A stretch of 64,000 nucleotides of DNA from positions 1,364,001 through 1,428,000 of the forward strand of contig OY744472.1 in assembly GCA_963556145.1 (NCBI GenBank). Direction: 5' to 3'. The position numbers and the translations under genes are program-made. The notes under the pieces were generated by a model that was not told the DNA's origin, did not search any database, and saw only the letters and a list, made by a program, of their open reading frames with translations. Below, piece after piece: positions 22,655-34,745 of the stretch (positions are counted from its first letter, which is position 1; every line of letters starts with the position of its first letter). The DNA comes from Hygrocybe punicea. Lineage: Eukaryota > Basidiomycota > Agaricomycetes > Agaricales > Hygrophoraceae.

Positions 22655-24128
22655 CAATTGCCATACCTGGATATATGGTTTCCACTTTCGTATTCCGTGC
22701 CTACCATTATCCTCCCTGATTATCCGACGACATTCCTCACCTGTACGCATGCCCTGAACAATCCCCGATCACAAGACATTTCACTGTTCTCTCTAATCCG
22801 ACCATCGCTGAAGCACATTCTTTTGGACTTCGACCACAGACCATACAACTTCCCAAACAGTGAACCAACCCCTATCGCATATTGTTCACACAACATCGCT
22901 TCATTGCAGTACCCGACATCTTATTCCCACAGCTTGTCACTCGTGCCATGACTCGAAACCTGGACCCACATTCATTTAACCTTTTCCATCTATAACCTTG
23001 ATATCTCCCACACTCATTTACAACAATACCCTTTCTTGGACGAATACCAACATCAGGTGGACTGCATTGTTCCACAGACAGGACAAGACATTGCTCCTCG
23101 ATACGTCATCGACACAGACATCATCATCCGGTACAGCTTATGCTGTTCACATGTCTGACCTCAACTATCCCACCATCCTAGTTGGTTTTCCCTCCATACA
23201 TTCCTTTGTTTTCCTTTATACCAACCTTGTCGCTATGTCCCCGCTACCTCAAGACACTCTCATCACCAATCCTACACTGGACGATACCCATCTTCGACCC
23301 GACCGTGCAATGCACTTGCCAGACTGCGCACTTGCCTGTTACAGCAAGTGTAGACCCCGAATAGGCAATTCTGCACATCACATGATCTGATGACAAATCA
23401 TCCGAGTCATCCGGACCCCCTCTATTCCTCAATGACACCCGGGCCTCCAGTTGGATCGCGAGAACATCGACATGAGGACGCCTCATGTTCGCCTCATGGT
23501 GAAAACATGGTGTAGTTGGACATGTTGTAGCTTCATGGTTGGATTCCCATTTACCTCCCCTCAAGTCCATTCACTATATCTACTGTCCTTGTTGTTGGTT
23601 CGGACTTTTTCTTCTTTCTTTTCTTTACGTTTAGTCTGGTTCTTGGGGCAGACTCATCTTGTTTTGGGTAACCCCCACGGCTCACAATGACATTAGACCT
23701 TGACCCCCCCTTCTTAGCAGCGTTGTCTTAGCTGTAAGCAACAATGAAAGCTGCTGTTCTCCCCTCTGGAAGCCGATCCCCTGTTAAGTTGATTGTTGCC
23801 AGAGCCCACTGCAGAAGCGATCCGTAACATAGTTGTAGTCGCGGCAACACTAGTGCAGAGGCTGGGTCATCTACTTGTAGTCAGTAGCTCTATGAAAAGA
23901 AATACCACCTGCTGCTTCTCTACTGTGCCATTTACAGTGCAGCTCTTGAGCCAGGTGATTGCCAGTTGCCAGTGTGGGGATCTGAGGGCAAGGCGATTGC
24001 ATTGGTGGTTGAAGTTGGGGATACAAGTCTCGACTGCATGGTGGTGGTTGCATGCTGTGGGTGGTTGTGTCAATTACATATCCTATGAGTAGCCTGAGTT
24101 AAAATGAAGATTTAAAACATACCTTTGG

Positions 24129-24160
24129 CAGTGGGGGATGGGTGCACCATCCCACCGCAG
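24129..24160 (-). repeat. Exon-end palindrome in E2
   Basis: GCAGTGGGGGATGGGTGCACC and near-complement; minus strand codes DGAPIPHCQR, then GTATGTTTT at 24122 downward. Confidence 0.72.
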
Positions 24161-24344
24161 CTTGCTCTGGCAATTGAGTGGTGGTTGTTGGCCATTGGCT
24201 GTTGGGTGTTGGTCATTGGTTGTTTGTGAGTGGTCACAGATCCAATAACAATCATGTAAGGCTGCCTTTTAGTGTTGGCAAGATTGGAGGCACTGTGGTC
24301 TTTGGTAAAATTTAGCTAATACTTCAAGTAAATGGAGTCCACAT

Positions 24345-25282
24345 TAGGCATCCGCACGGGTAACCCCTGGGTATTTCCCACAGGATCAGACAAATACCCG
24401 TACCCAGATTGCGGGTACAGGTCAGGCAGTGGGTCCAGTTGGCTAGCTGGCAGGTTGGATGGGTATGAGATGGGTTGTGGGTAACCCGACGACCCGTGTA
24501 TTACAATAATATTAATACATTTTATTAAAATAAAATAAACAGAGGGCGGGGTACTTTGCCCCACCCTGCCTGTCCTTCACGTTCACCCTCCTCATTCTGC
24601 TGTCACGGCTCCACCCCACCATCCCCATCATCCTCCTGTGTGCTGCCATTTGTCACTTGTCCACATCATTGGGCATGGGTGCTGGCAGCTGGTGCCTGAA
24701 CGTGGGGAGATGGGGTGTTGCAGCTGAAGTCCCTCCTGTTCCCACTCCTGTTGTGTTGCATGGCTGTTGCCGTTGCTGTTCGCATTGGTGGTAACCTTGG
24801 TGGATGGTGTTGGGTGGTGGTGGTTTGGATGGTGTTTGCATTTGTGCATTTGCATTTGCACATTGGATGGCGTTTGCATTGGTGTTGGTGCTGCCATTGC
24901 CATTGCCATTGGTACTGCCATTTCCGATCAAGGTTGGTGGTGGTAGCATTGGTGTAGATGGTGTTGGGTGGCAGTGTTTATGTTGACTGGCTGTAGCCTA
25001 GCACAGCAACTTTGCACTAAAACAGTTTTAATAAGTAAATGTATAAATTTTCAATGAAAAAAGAGACTTACTCTGAGCAGAACAGTTTGCAATCATGAAC
25101 CGCTCTGCTCGTGTTGCTGTGTTGGGTGGTTGTGATAGGAAGTGACGGTTCAGTCACAGCTGCCCATGGGTTTACCACGGGTGATGGGTTTCTTGCGGTT
25201 CTTGATTTGGCAACCCGTACCTGTACCCGACGGTGCCAGGGGTCCAAACCCGCGTGAGTTGAAAAACCCCTGCATATGCCTA
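24345..25282. mobile_element. G2: hAT-like element in E2, 938 bp
   Basis: TIRs TAGGCATCCGCACGGG and (reverse) TAGGCATATGCAGGGG; perfect duplication GTCCACAT (24337-24344, 25283-25290). Subterminal ACCCGTACCC repeats relate it to G. Contains an exon-end palindrome at 24544-24566 (minus strand QGGAKYPA). Confidence 0.9.
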
Positions 25283-25869
25283 GTCCACATACCTCCACAA
25301 AAAGATGCAGCCTGATGGCTTGGCTCCAGCTTTTCAGATCTCAAGCCAGACCAAAAGCCATCCCAGGCCATCACCCTTGGCCTGACTTGGCCCAGCCTTT
25401 CATGGCTTGGCTTGGCTGGGCCCATGGCCTGAGGCCAGGCCAAGCACAACACTAGCAGCAGCTGAATGAGCACAGAACAAGCACAAGATTATCTGGAACC
25501 TCATGTGCATGGCTCACCCACTGGCAGGACTCCTGAGGCTCAAATAAAGGTAAAGGCATTCAGTTCCACTAAATACAAGTCCCCATTGTCATGTTCCAGA
25601 GTCAGTAGCAACAGCACTTGATGTCTAAAGAGACTTATTTCCTGTTTAGAATATTATGTAATATACCTATATATTACATAATGCACTATATATGGTAAAC
25701 ACCAAGTTCCTCAAAAAAATTGAACTCCCTCAATTTTGATCCAATAAAAAATTTGTCTTGGGAATTTATTCCTCACATCAAATGGAGCATTTTCACTGTG
25801 ACAACTAAGAAAAATATCTACTTATGAACCCAAATCTTTGTCACATTTTGGTGGTAACTAGGTGATTCA

Positions 25870-26515
25870 CACCATAGCTGAACCCAGTTCAAACCCCGAA
25901 CCAAACCCTAGGTTCAGCCTAAGTTCAGCAAAGTGCTGAACTGGACCATGGGTCATTTCAGGGTCCTGAGGCCTTCTGGATTCCCTGAATGGCCCAGAAC
26001 TGCACCCAAACCATGAATGCAGGCTATTTTTAAGGTATTTATTTGATTTCCTTCTCAGATTTCTTTACTTACTTTTCATGTTAACAGTATCATGTGTCTT
26101 CACCAACACTACAACAACTGCAAGGCCAATGAACACAACACAACCAACATGAACAAGTATCATTTCTCTTTTTTCTTTACTTTTCTGCCACAGGTTACTC
26201 ACACCAATACCTGGTGCAAGACAGATGCCAATGCCAATGCTGCACCACCAAGCCATCCAATGCCAATGGACATAGGACAGAAACTAGCCACAACCACAAC
26301 CACAACCACAACCACCCTCACCATTTGGATGCAATGGAAAATGAAGATGGTGACAACAGTAACCACAGCAATTGAGACAGGCCTGCCAACACATTTGGAC
26401 CACATTGATTGACACAATGGAGATGGCAAGGAGGATGGGGATGGTGTCAACAGGGGCAGGGATGGCGAGGATGGCATGATGGAGCAGCAGGGGGTTAGTA
26501 TACCCCCCACTCCAG
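25870..26515 (+). mobile_element. L: decayed, truncated relative of element I
   Basis: 25870-26095 aligns closely with 55995-56220 of I (GAACCCAGTTCAAACCCCGAAC and onward) but with nearly all CpG replaced by TpG/CpA. The right end is lost. A box at 26490-26510 codes EQQGVSIPPTP. A weak dyad relic (GATTGA core) sits near 26405. Confidence 0.7.
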
Positions 26516-26789
26516 AGAACCGTTGACTTGTCTTGTCAAACGGGGAATCACCCATAGAAGACCTCCTATCATCATCCAGAATCGAATTAAATGACGAGAC
26601 GTCGCACTTTATATATACTTCTCAAACATCTTGCTGCCCAACCCAGGCTGTCCTTTGGAGGTAATTAGACATGGTTAAATCGTGTCGACGGTACCTGCAG
26701 TTGCACAACCGCATTACCTGGTGCGCAGAAAGAGATCGCCTCGCTATCCACTGGTCTGCGTTAGGACAGTCGATTGTTGAACGGCCAAC

Positions 26790-27930
26790 AATCATCGACG
26801 TCGAATGATCAAATCTTCGGACGAAGACCTCTCGGGCAAACTGGGCAGGCCATACTCAGATAGATCGGTAGAGCCAGGGTTGATGATCAATCCGTAAGGC
26901 GACACCGAGGCAATGCTAAGCAGGGACTCATGCCGCCCGTGTGCTCTGCGCGATGACACCTCAGCGGAGGACAGAACGCAGACCTGTTGGAAAATTCGAA
27001 GCCTCGTTGTACCTCTTGGAAGGGCGCAAATCCTACGAAGTTGATCTCGGGGGAATGGGGAATGCCTGGAACCCATGCTCCATGGGGCATCCCTCGTTTG
27101 ACCTGTAGAGCTGGAATCAGAGCTGAGACGCACCTTTTGCGAATATGGACCTGATGAGTGCAGAGGTCCACACCGTCTTCTTCCATCGCGGAATGACAAT
27201 GCAAGGGCGAGGGTATGATATCTGACACAGTTAATGGCTTTTTCTGGTGCTTGGCCTCCCACCAACTTGAACTCTATGTTGAGCCGCCCATCAGAAGGCG
27301 TGGAACCCATAGATAATTAAGTCCTTGATATACAGGGGAATAATCGTGATTCAAAATGAAGTTGTCCTGAAATGCCTCCGTGACACCCAAGCTGTCAGAT
27401 CCAGGGAGCCATGATTGTTCCTTCACATTGAAGCCGGAAGCTCCTTTCTTGAAGCCTCACTGCAGGTCTATCTTTCGCGGGTGGTACGGAACGCGTCCTG
27501 GAGCTACTCGACCAAAGCTCTGCCAATCCGACCGGCCGAATATGTTCAACGTCTTGAACCAAATGACTTCGTGGTACCGTCCCGAAAGGAGAAATGACAC
27601 CCCTTGTCTACTTCACCAGGGCTCGTCGCCAATGAACTGAGCACGGAAAACAGGTAAAGGGGTAGCAGTAGGAGCAGACGCTTAAAGTGCTGGTATCGGT
27701 ATGGGCTCCGCAGGCGGAAGTCCAGGGCGGGGAAGCTTTCACACCCGCTGCAGACAACTCCAATGTATCACCCACTCCCCATCCGACTGCCCCGCCAAGA
27801 TGACCTGCTACTCATCTGGGATATCAGTGTCAGGATCTAGCCACCCTGGCTGCCTCTGAGCTCCGTACGGCACCTGCGATTCCTCACATGCGAGACGGGG
27901 CTCGCTCTGGCATCAAACGAACCACACAGT
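26790..27930 (-). pseudogene. Degenerate coding-like block, family unclear
   Basis: Minus-strand frames overlap with codon use like real exons: SDIIPSPLHCHSAMEEDG, NFVGFAPFQEVQRGFEF and YGLIINPGSTDLSEYG (the last faintly like an A1 aspartic-peptidase DTGS motif, but the catalytic Asp is not there). Frames shift several times. I do not recognise the family; it borders the KAPA-synthase pseudogene and may be part of the same duplication debris. Confidence 0.25.
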
Positions 27931-28078
27931 AAGGATGAGCGGGACTCGAAAGTGAGGGACGACAGCGCACAGATAATCTGACCAGCATAGCGGAGGGTAG
28001 GCGTTAGCGAGGCCGAGGAGCGCTAGTAGCAGGGATTGCCCCCCTTCGTCGGACAGGATATAGATCTGAAACACTGGC

Positions 28079-28453
28079 AAGGGACCCGGCAAAGCCACCA
28101 TGCCATGCTGCGTCCTTGCGGGCCATTATGGAAAATCTGGTTCAGGGTAGCCAGCCATCCATGCTGTACAAGCTCTCGACCGCTACGAACACGCTGCTCT
28201 AGCCCAAAGCCAACTCTCGTTGATCGCGCTTCAGGTTTGGAGGGAGTCTCCGGAGATGAGAAAGAATTGTGAGTGAAGGGATAGTGAGAGGAAGAGGTTG
28301 CGCAGGACCGGGGAGCGTGAGAGGGAGAGAGAATCGTTGGAGTTGAAACGTTGAAGTCTATAAGCGTGGAATCCGCTGGTGTGGTAACCGTGGTTGGCGT
28401 CGTATGTGCCTCGCCTCTCGAGATTGGAGTGCAGCAGTGAGTTTAGCGTCTTA
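28079..28453 (-). pseudogene. Truncated duplicate of KAPA synthase
   Basis: Two blocks match the intact gene at 4325-5784 in the same orientation: about 28079-28285 corresponds to 5087-5345 with internal deletions, and 28285-28453 to 5604-5773, ending exactly where the coding start (GTTTAGCGTC) lies. The middle of exon 1 (about 5346-5600) is missing, and stops and shifts break every frame. No PLP-lysine region. Non-processed copy; could confuse read mapping to the real gene. Confidence 0.88.
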
Positions 28454-28505
28454 GAGACTTTGTTACTTGTTTACAAGTCCTGTTACAATCATCTTCCCTT
28501 TTCAT

Positions 28506-29374
28506 ATGAACAACCAGGATCTCGCTACCGTGACCCTTCTCTCTGGCCCACCACCCACCTCAATCACCATCAACCGAGTTGCATTCGCGCCCACTCTCCC
28601 AGAATACGAATCCCTCTATGCCGTAGTACTAGACTTTGCGTTTTCTCCAGAAGAATGCACAGCTCTGATCCGCGCAGCAGAAGCATCGACCTCCGATGGA
28701 CAATGGGAACCTGCGCTCGTGAATGTGGGCGCTGGCCGCCAGAGGCTCATTACGGACGTGCGTAACTGCGGACGAATTATTTGGGATGATCAAGCGGTAG
28801 TGGGGATGATCTTGAGCAGGATAAGACCTTTGCTCCCTGAGTTGGAACAACTAGAGAACTGGGCACATGTAACCGGGAATACAACCCTCAGGGACGGCGA
28901 GGTTTGGAAATTGACGAGGTGTGCATGTAATTGGCATATGGTGAGGACCTGCTGATTTGGGTGTTGTCGTTGCACTACTTGTAGACTAAATGAACGTATG
29001 CGGTTTCTGAAATACGGACCTGGCCAGTACTTTCGAGGTTCGGTCTTCGCCATCCGAGTTAAAGGTCGCGTACTGAGTGGCTCCGATTTCTAGCACACTG
29101 CGATGGGATGTACGAGACACCGGACAGGCGGGAGCGGTCGTACTTCACTTTACACCTCTACCTCAACGACTCGAGCAGTGGTAAACTGGAGGGTGGTGCG
29201 ACAACATTCCACAGATGGAACATGAAAGAGAAGATAGACGTCGAACCGAAGACGGGGAGGGTTTTGATCTTTCAGCATCGAAATCTGCTGCACTCGGGCG
29301 AGGAAGTTGGGCAGGGGCTGAAGATGACTATGCGCACAGATGTGATGTATGAGAAGGTGAAGAAAGAAGGGTAG
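28506..29374 (+). CDS. 2-oxoglutarate/Fe(II) dioxygenase, prolyl 4-hydroxylase-like
   Basis: Three exons (28506-28918, 28985-29037, 29094-29374; introns 66 and 56 bp) keep frame and give 248 residues. The C-terminal half is a double-stranded beta-helix dioxygenase: FRAHCDG gives the HxD pair (His157, Asp159), FTLHLYLND and GGATTFH are typical strands, LLHSG gives the distal His222, and GLKMTMRTDVMY (Lys232) the 2-oxoglutarate salt bridge. The family hydroxylates prolyl or related residues using O2 and 2-oxoglutarate; the substrate here is unknown. No signal peptide, so probably cytosolic or nuclear. Its start is 52 bp after the KAPA pseudogene, so that duplicated segment now forms its promoter region. 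Confidence 0.88.
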
Positions 29375-29684
29375 CCGCCGAGCCTGCAATATTTACCGTT
29401 CACCGGTATTTTGTTACATACGACAAATGAGTGCTACATGGGCCTTGTAATGCTGAAGCTTGTAGGGTGTGAAGGCTACCGCAGCGACCGACAAAGACGC
29501 AGATGATTGCTAGGAGACGCGAATTGGTCTGCGGGTCGATGAAGGGTTGCGCGGCAATTGCGAGACAAATGCGGAAATAAATCCAAAACATGATTATCCT
29601 GGTTGATCTGACCATTTCACACGGTGTGGAACACTTTTACTTAACGACCGACTCCACGACGTCTGTACGACTTCTGCTGCGCCA
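29375..29684. other. Intergenic, nothing recognised
   Basis: Separates the dioxygenase and Chs7 genes; no open frame or repeat of note. Confidence 0.4.
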
Positions 29685-31103
29685 ATGACCGGCTTTGGGG
29701 ACCTGTCCCCTCTGTGTTCGCAAACACCCTCTTATCCCTGGTGTAATCTCTTCTATCGCCAGGTCCGTTCAGTCCACACCTACGCCCCCTTTGTTTTTAC
29801 CACTTATTTTTATTTTATTTTAGCTTCTGAGAAGCGCATCCTCAGTCTTGAATGGTATTTCTGCGGATCCGGCATCTGCGCCAGTAGGAATCAACCCAGA
29901 ATGTGGTATACCAAAACTCGGATTCAATGGATCTCTTGGCAATATCGCCAACATCATCACCTGTTCTCTCAGCATGTTTCTTATCGGAGCGCTCGTTTAT
30001 TTCACGTATAGAAGGAAAGCGGCCGTCGGTATGTTCGGTTCCTTCCCCCGTCTCTCGTCGTCTTACATCCGACTGATTTATTGTACAATATATACAGGTC
30101 GTCTGGAGATCTGTGCATTCCTCATCCTGTATTTCTTGACACTACCACTCCAGCTCATCACGACGGGCTCTCTCATCGCCCAGGGCACCACTGCTCTCGT
30201 CGCTATCACCGCAATTCACGCTGGCATGGTGGCCACCTTGTTTTGGGCGTTGCTGGCCAATGCCATCGTTGCGACGCAGGTGGTGGAGGACGGTACACTG
30301 AGCTCGTTACTTGTGAGTGGTTTCCTCCCCGTCAGATCAACTTCTGAGGGGGTGAATAAATAAACTCGACGCTGAATTCTGATTGTGGCCACCCAGCCAT
30401 TCGGTGTTCTCTCTGTGGGCGTCTTTGCGATCACAACTTATGTTTCGCTTGACGTGGCCCTCGGAATCACGGCAACGATCGGTTCGGTTTCGAATCCTCC
30501 CAGTGCTCTTCACAACATCCCTCTTTTTATTTTAACAAGCGTATGGCCAGGAGTGTACGTCCTTCCATCCCACTCATTTACATCCGTGACGGCCTCCCCC
30601 CCCCTTTTTTTGTTCACCGCCGGAACGATACGCTGAAAATTTCCTTTTATTGTCTCCACAACTGCATTTCTCATAATAGCACTGTCATTTTGTACTTTGG
30701 AATCATGACATACGTCGTGGTCGCCGTTCTCAACCAGTTCCGACCTATGTGGTACTTCGTCCTCACTTTGGCACTATTCCTCCTCAGCCAGCTGGAATAC
30801 TTTCTTCTCAGCAAATTCATCTGTAGGGTGTGTAATCTTTTTTCTTCTTCTTTTTTTTTGGGAACACTTGTTTTTGAACAACAAATATGGGAACAGGGCT
30901 CAACGCAAAAAGTGGACGGTTCGTTCATTGCGACCATCCTGGAAACAGCCGCCGTTGGGGTGTTGTTCTTGGCCTGGAGAAGTATCACGGAGGGTATGCA
31001 GCTCCCCCTTTCCCCTTTACTCTCTACTCGGTCGTCCTGCTGATATGAAACTTGTTTTGTACCTGTAGAGTCTTGGGACGAGGATCCATATTATCCGTCA
31101 TAA
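29685..31103 (+). CDS. CHS7: Chitin synthase export chaperone Chs7
   Basis: Seven exons (29685-29762, 29824-30028, 30098-30312, 30397-30554, 30680-30827, 30897-30993, 31069-31103) keep frame and give 311 residues, the usual length. The start FGDLSPLCSQTPSYPWCNLF is the hallmark N-terminus; then about seven membrane helices with LEICAFLILYFLT, VVEDGTLSSLL, SVWPGVTVILYFG, and KVDGSFIATILETAAVGVLFLAW near the end, closing SWDEDPYYPS. Chs7 is an ER membrane protein needed for exit of class IV chitin synthase (Chs3) to the cell surface. The exon-4 donor was placed at GTACGT (30555), which restores WPGV. Confidence 0.93.
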
Positions 31104-31734
31104 CCTATCATCGATTTTTCGGAAATATGTTGGATTAATTAGAATGGTGATTTGGTCTGTGTCATTGTCTATGTATCCCATATATTCGTGTGTGTTGCTC
31201 CGAACTCTAATATTCTCTTCCTCCTACCAATCTTTGCCCATCATTTGTGTAGTACTGTTTTTATCAGATCATCTCGTGTTCACAAAACTTTTCAAACTAT
31301 ATTTTTACGGTCGTCCGCTGCTAGGGGGCATGTGAAATTTCATTTGTGTTTCGGTCAAAAACACAAGGCTTTTGATCCGCTCCCCGATCGAGGTTGTTTC
31401 GTGACGTTGGTTACTATAAAAACAGGTGTACATTTTTGAAAGTAACGAAAGGAGTTAACAGCCTATCGCTGTGAACTATACAAATGTGCCTCGTTACGGA
31501 CAAGTAGATATGGATTGAGTACTATCGTGCAGAAGAGGTCGGTGGCGGGAACGAGGCAAAACGTCTGAAAGCATCGTCATAACGTGCGATTATATATAAA
31601 AAACAAACAAACTCCCCGAAAAAATGTTTCATCAGACCGAAATGGAAAAAAGAAAAAAAACGCGATGGGGGGGAAAACGCGAAACGCACAACGCACAACG
31701 GAAAACGCAAAAAACGCACCTCCTGCAAATAACG
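31104..31734. other. Intergenic, nothing recognised
   Basis: Shared 3' region of Chs7 and the minus-strand gene that follows; includes an A-rich, CpG-containing stretch (31645-31715) without a credible frame. Confidence 0.4.
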
Positions 31735-32760
31735 TCAGAGATAACATTGGGTGATCATCTCCGTCACGTCTACTTTCACCCACCGGTCGTCACCCGCAAT
31801 GCGTCTTTTCCAGCTCCCCAACCCACGCACAAACAACTTTGGGAGGCTGCTGCTGGTACCGAGTTTCTCTTCTCCTTTGGATGGCGGCTGGGCTGGCTCA
31901 GCGACGTGATTGTACGCTTCCCGAGCTAGGACATGCGATGGTTTTGCGGGGGTGTCTACCGGGCGGCGTTTTTTCAGTCGTCGAGGATAGCCCGAGCGAT
32001 CAAATCCGTCAGATTCAAAGTCGTCACTGACTTCGATGTAGTCGGACGTTGACGTGGTTGTGGTCGAAAATGATGAGTGCTGTTTTTATTTTTATTTTTA
32101 TTTTTTCGTCATTCTAGTGAGACATAGAGCACTGAGAAGGTGGTAAAGAAAGTGAGAACTCACCAAGACGAGCTCGACGATAACTGCACCATCGTCTGTT
32201 TCTTCCGATGCTGGACGACCTTGGTGTCCCTCAAAAAAGCCCTCGTCACTGATGGAGTTATTTTCCAGTCTACGACGAGAAAACAACCGCTCCAGATCGG
32301 CAAAGGCAGAACTGGCATCGAAGCTCAATTCCTCATCCAGCGAGTCAAAACACGAGTAATGTGGACTCAAAGCCATCGAACTGCGAGAGCTTCGGACGTA
32401 GACGTCGTATCCACCCGAAGTCGAAGAAGCCACGGTGGACCTGGGAGAGTGGTCGGGGGTCCGAAGCCCGAAATATTGTGGATGGGTCTCTCGAAACATT
32501 GCGAGAGTCGCGGTGTTCTCTGATAGAAGGACTGTCGATTGATCTATGCTTAGGATTTGGGACCGGGTATCGTTCACGTCTGAAGGTAGGTCGTCGTCAG
32601 AAGACACAGACATGGGTCTCAAGTAATGATGGCCGTTGAGTGCCAATGACGGAGCGCCCGACAAGGAAACGAGTCCTACTTCAGGATCCCAAATGGCGGC
32701 GAAAGTTAACGCGGCGGTTGGAGGAACTACTTCGGACCAACGATGTTCTTGCCTGCGATT
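31735..32760 (-). CDS. Acidic serine-rich protein of unknown function (5' end unresolved)
   Basis: Exon 31735-32079 and the exon ending at 32164 join across an 84-bp intron (GTGAGT at 32163, CAG at 32080) in frame. Readable sequence includes AALTFAAIWDPEVGLVSLS, then a Ser/Asp-rich region (SSDDDLPSDVNDT, LDEELSFDASSAFADLERLF, DEGFFEGHQG, SDYIEVSDDFESDGFD), a basic patch (PRRLKKRRP) and a C-terminus ending RWVKVDVTEMITQCYL. An acceptor at about 32752 (CGCAG) fits the upstream edge; the first exon is probably a short one near 32850-32930 but I could not fix it. No domain recognised. A CT-rich promoter-like tract lies upstream at 33064-33102. Confidence 0.65.
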
Positions 32761-33063
32761 ATCCGTGGCGGAGGGTTTGTGGAAACTGGAGTTGGATTCA
32801 CAAGGGGACTGGGCAAAGGTTATGAGAAGAATGTAGGGAGAACAGACGTGCTGCACACCTTTGTGGGAATGGGTAATGCGGTGGGTGGTACTTTTTTCAT
32901 CCTTTTGGGCGTGGATTGATAAATAGTGCGTCTATGTCTAGGATCCCCAACTGCAAACGACAGACGTAAGATGGTTGCCTAGATGGCAGGCGCAAGAGGC
33001 CGGCAGTTGGGTGCTCTTTGTGAGTATCGCGATGTGTCTACCGAAAGATGGCGAGCGTTAATT

Positions 33064-33102
33064 GAGTAGAGGAGAGTAGAGTAGAGTAGAGTAGAGTAGA
33101 AA
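33064..33102 (-). repeat. GAGTA microsatellite / CT-rich tract
   Basis: About seven copies of AGAGT, CT-rich on the minus strand, of the kind found in basidiomycete core promoters; it lies upstream of the minus-strand gene above. Confidence 0.55.
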
Positions 33103-34745
33103 AAGAGTGGGATGGGGGGTATCTCTAGAAACGAAAAATAAAGGGGAAACGGCAATGACACGCTCGGACATTTTAACAGATAACTCAGATAACCCACCCT
33201 TGGAACGATCGATATGTCAATATCACCAGCAGACGGTGATTAACGGCACGTTGCGACATCACGGCCGCCCTGACTGCGCGCAGCATGAGGAAATAATGGC
33301 CACAAGTTTATGCATTTGTCACAAACCACAGATCAGGGAGAAAAAGAAAAGGGTGGTCGTGCCGTAACTCTGGGTGGACGGTGACTCGGCCAGTGTAGAA
33401 CCTCGACCAGATGTGAGTGCGGAAAGGGAACTTGCGTGCGCGACCTAGGTCACCGTCGTAAGCCAACTTGTGCCTTTGGCAACAGCCTCCATCATAGCCA
33501 GTACAAGCTACTAACTGTAAGTGGAAAATACGAGGATCACAGGGACCAAGCTTCACAGCCTCACCAAATCAACTACGTACATCGGTGAACGGTTTTCTGG
33601 TCATCGGTGGTCCGAGCTCTTCCGCTCATCAAGTCGGTCCGAACAACTGCCAGTGTAAAAAGAAGTACCACCGACTCGGTATACCGCAATCGCGATGGCT
33701 GGCTTGATGTTCCTGATCATCCCGACACGGCTTCATTTCACGAATTTGCGATAAAGTTTCGAGGATGGGCCCAGGAAGATAACCTTTCGCATTTCGCATT
33801 AATATTACGTTCATGAAGCTTATTAGCGGTAGCTTCAAGCCCTACAGAATTACATTTCACTTCACACAAACTCTACTGGCCATATGCAGCTCACAGGTGA
33901 CGTCCATGGGTTATAGACTGTCATTGCCATTGCCTAGACAAGCCGTTTCTTATATACTTCTGCTTTCACTAGTACTAGCACTACTTCGAACTATGACCTC
34001 GACAAAATAGGCATCCATTTTCCCCTCCACTATCTATCTGCTGACACCGCCCTCCCCATCGCCGCCGTATACGTACGCCAACGAGCCGGCACACAGAAGT
34101 TTGTCGTTTTTGCAAATCGCAAACGCCAGGAAGAATTGGTGGTCTCTGCATTTCTGATAGATACGTGCCTACGTGCGACTCAGCTGCTTGGAAGCGAGTT
34201 ACTCATATGGATGGAGAGTGACGCGTGAATTAGCAGCGATGGTGACTCGGGTGGGACGTGAGCGCGTGAGCGCGTGAGCTAGTGGCAAAAGGTATTTATT
34301 TCCAATTGAGCAAATACATCTCGCATCCGCTGAACCGAGGACCCAAGGACGAAAATTTACGATGGTCGGGTGCCGTGGGCTAGATTTGTGTCAGTGATTT
34401 CAAGACGTCGGATCAGACCAAAAAAAAACCACGGGATTTTATTTATTATGAAAGCAGGGTTACGACAGCCTCGAATGATAAATGGACGCCAAAAAATTTC
34501 GCATCATGATCAGACAGAGAGAAACCGAGTTGAGCTCTCGGATGCGACCCAACGTATATTCAGAAAGTGGTTTCAAAGCATTCCCTGGCCCTGCCAGGGG
34601 CGGGGGCTGCTTACCACTCAAGGAATCATGGGGTTCATTCAAGTTTTTGGACGGGTTTCAAGTTTGTGCAAGGTGCAACTATTACAAAAAAAAGTTTCTG
34701 TAATAATAACAAAATATGACACCTCCAACAAAGCAAAAAACACAA
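33103..34745. other. Intergenic, no supported gene
   Basis: Only short frames without splice support or recognisable sequence. It ends at the MFS stop codon. Confidence 0.4.

Larger units (their letters stand above)
15837..23852 (-). mobile_element. F: 8-kb hAT-like element inside E2
   Basis: TIRs TAGTGTTGCCGCGACT and complement; perfect duplication GTGCAGAG (15829-15836, 23853-23860). E1 preserves the empty site as a single GTGCAGAG in the aligned sequence. Net length without LTR-1, LTR-2 and A2 is about 3.3 kb. The left part is rich in GTYGTC triplets and holds two CAATTG dyads; a TATA-like box lies at 20550-20558 (TATATAAG). The right part (22100-23800) is AT-richer and non-repetitive with only short open frames; no transposase domain was recognised. 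Confidence 0.92.
15209..25454 (-). mobile_element. E2: hAT-like element enlarged to 10.2 kb by nested insertions
   Basis: Left end TAGTGGTGTTCTGGCATGG, right end GGCCAAGCACAACACTA; perfect duplication GCAGCAGC at 15201-15208 and 25455-25462. Removing F (15837-23852) and G2 (24345-25282) leaves about 1.28 kb, the same size class as A1 and A2. It matches E1 in inverted orientation. It carries one CAATTG dyad near its left (sense 3') end and one exon-end palindrome at 24129-24160. Nearly free of CpG, so older than its inserts. Confidence 0.92.

Noticed and set aside
9229..25454. A single element from the 9229 terminus to the 25454 terminus, whose ends are alike
   Set aside because: Flanks CACCCCAC and GCAGCAGC do not match, while 25455-25462 matches 15201-15208 exactly.
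26792..27310. A1 aspartic peptidase gene on the minus strand
   Set aside because: Only a DTGS-like scrap (INPGSTDL) without the catalytic aspartate and no second active-site motif; left as an unassigned degenerate block.
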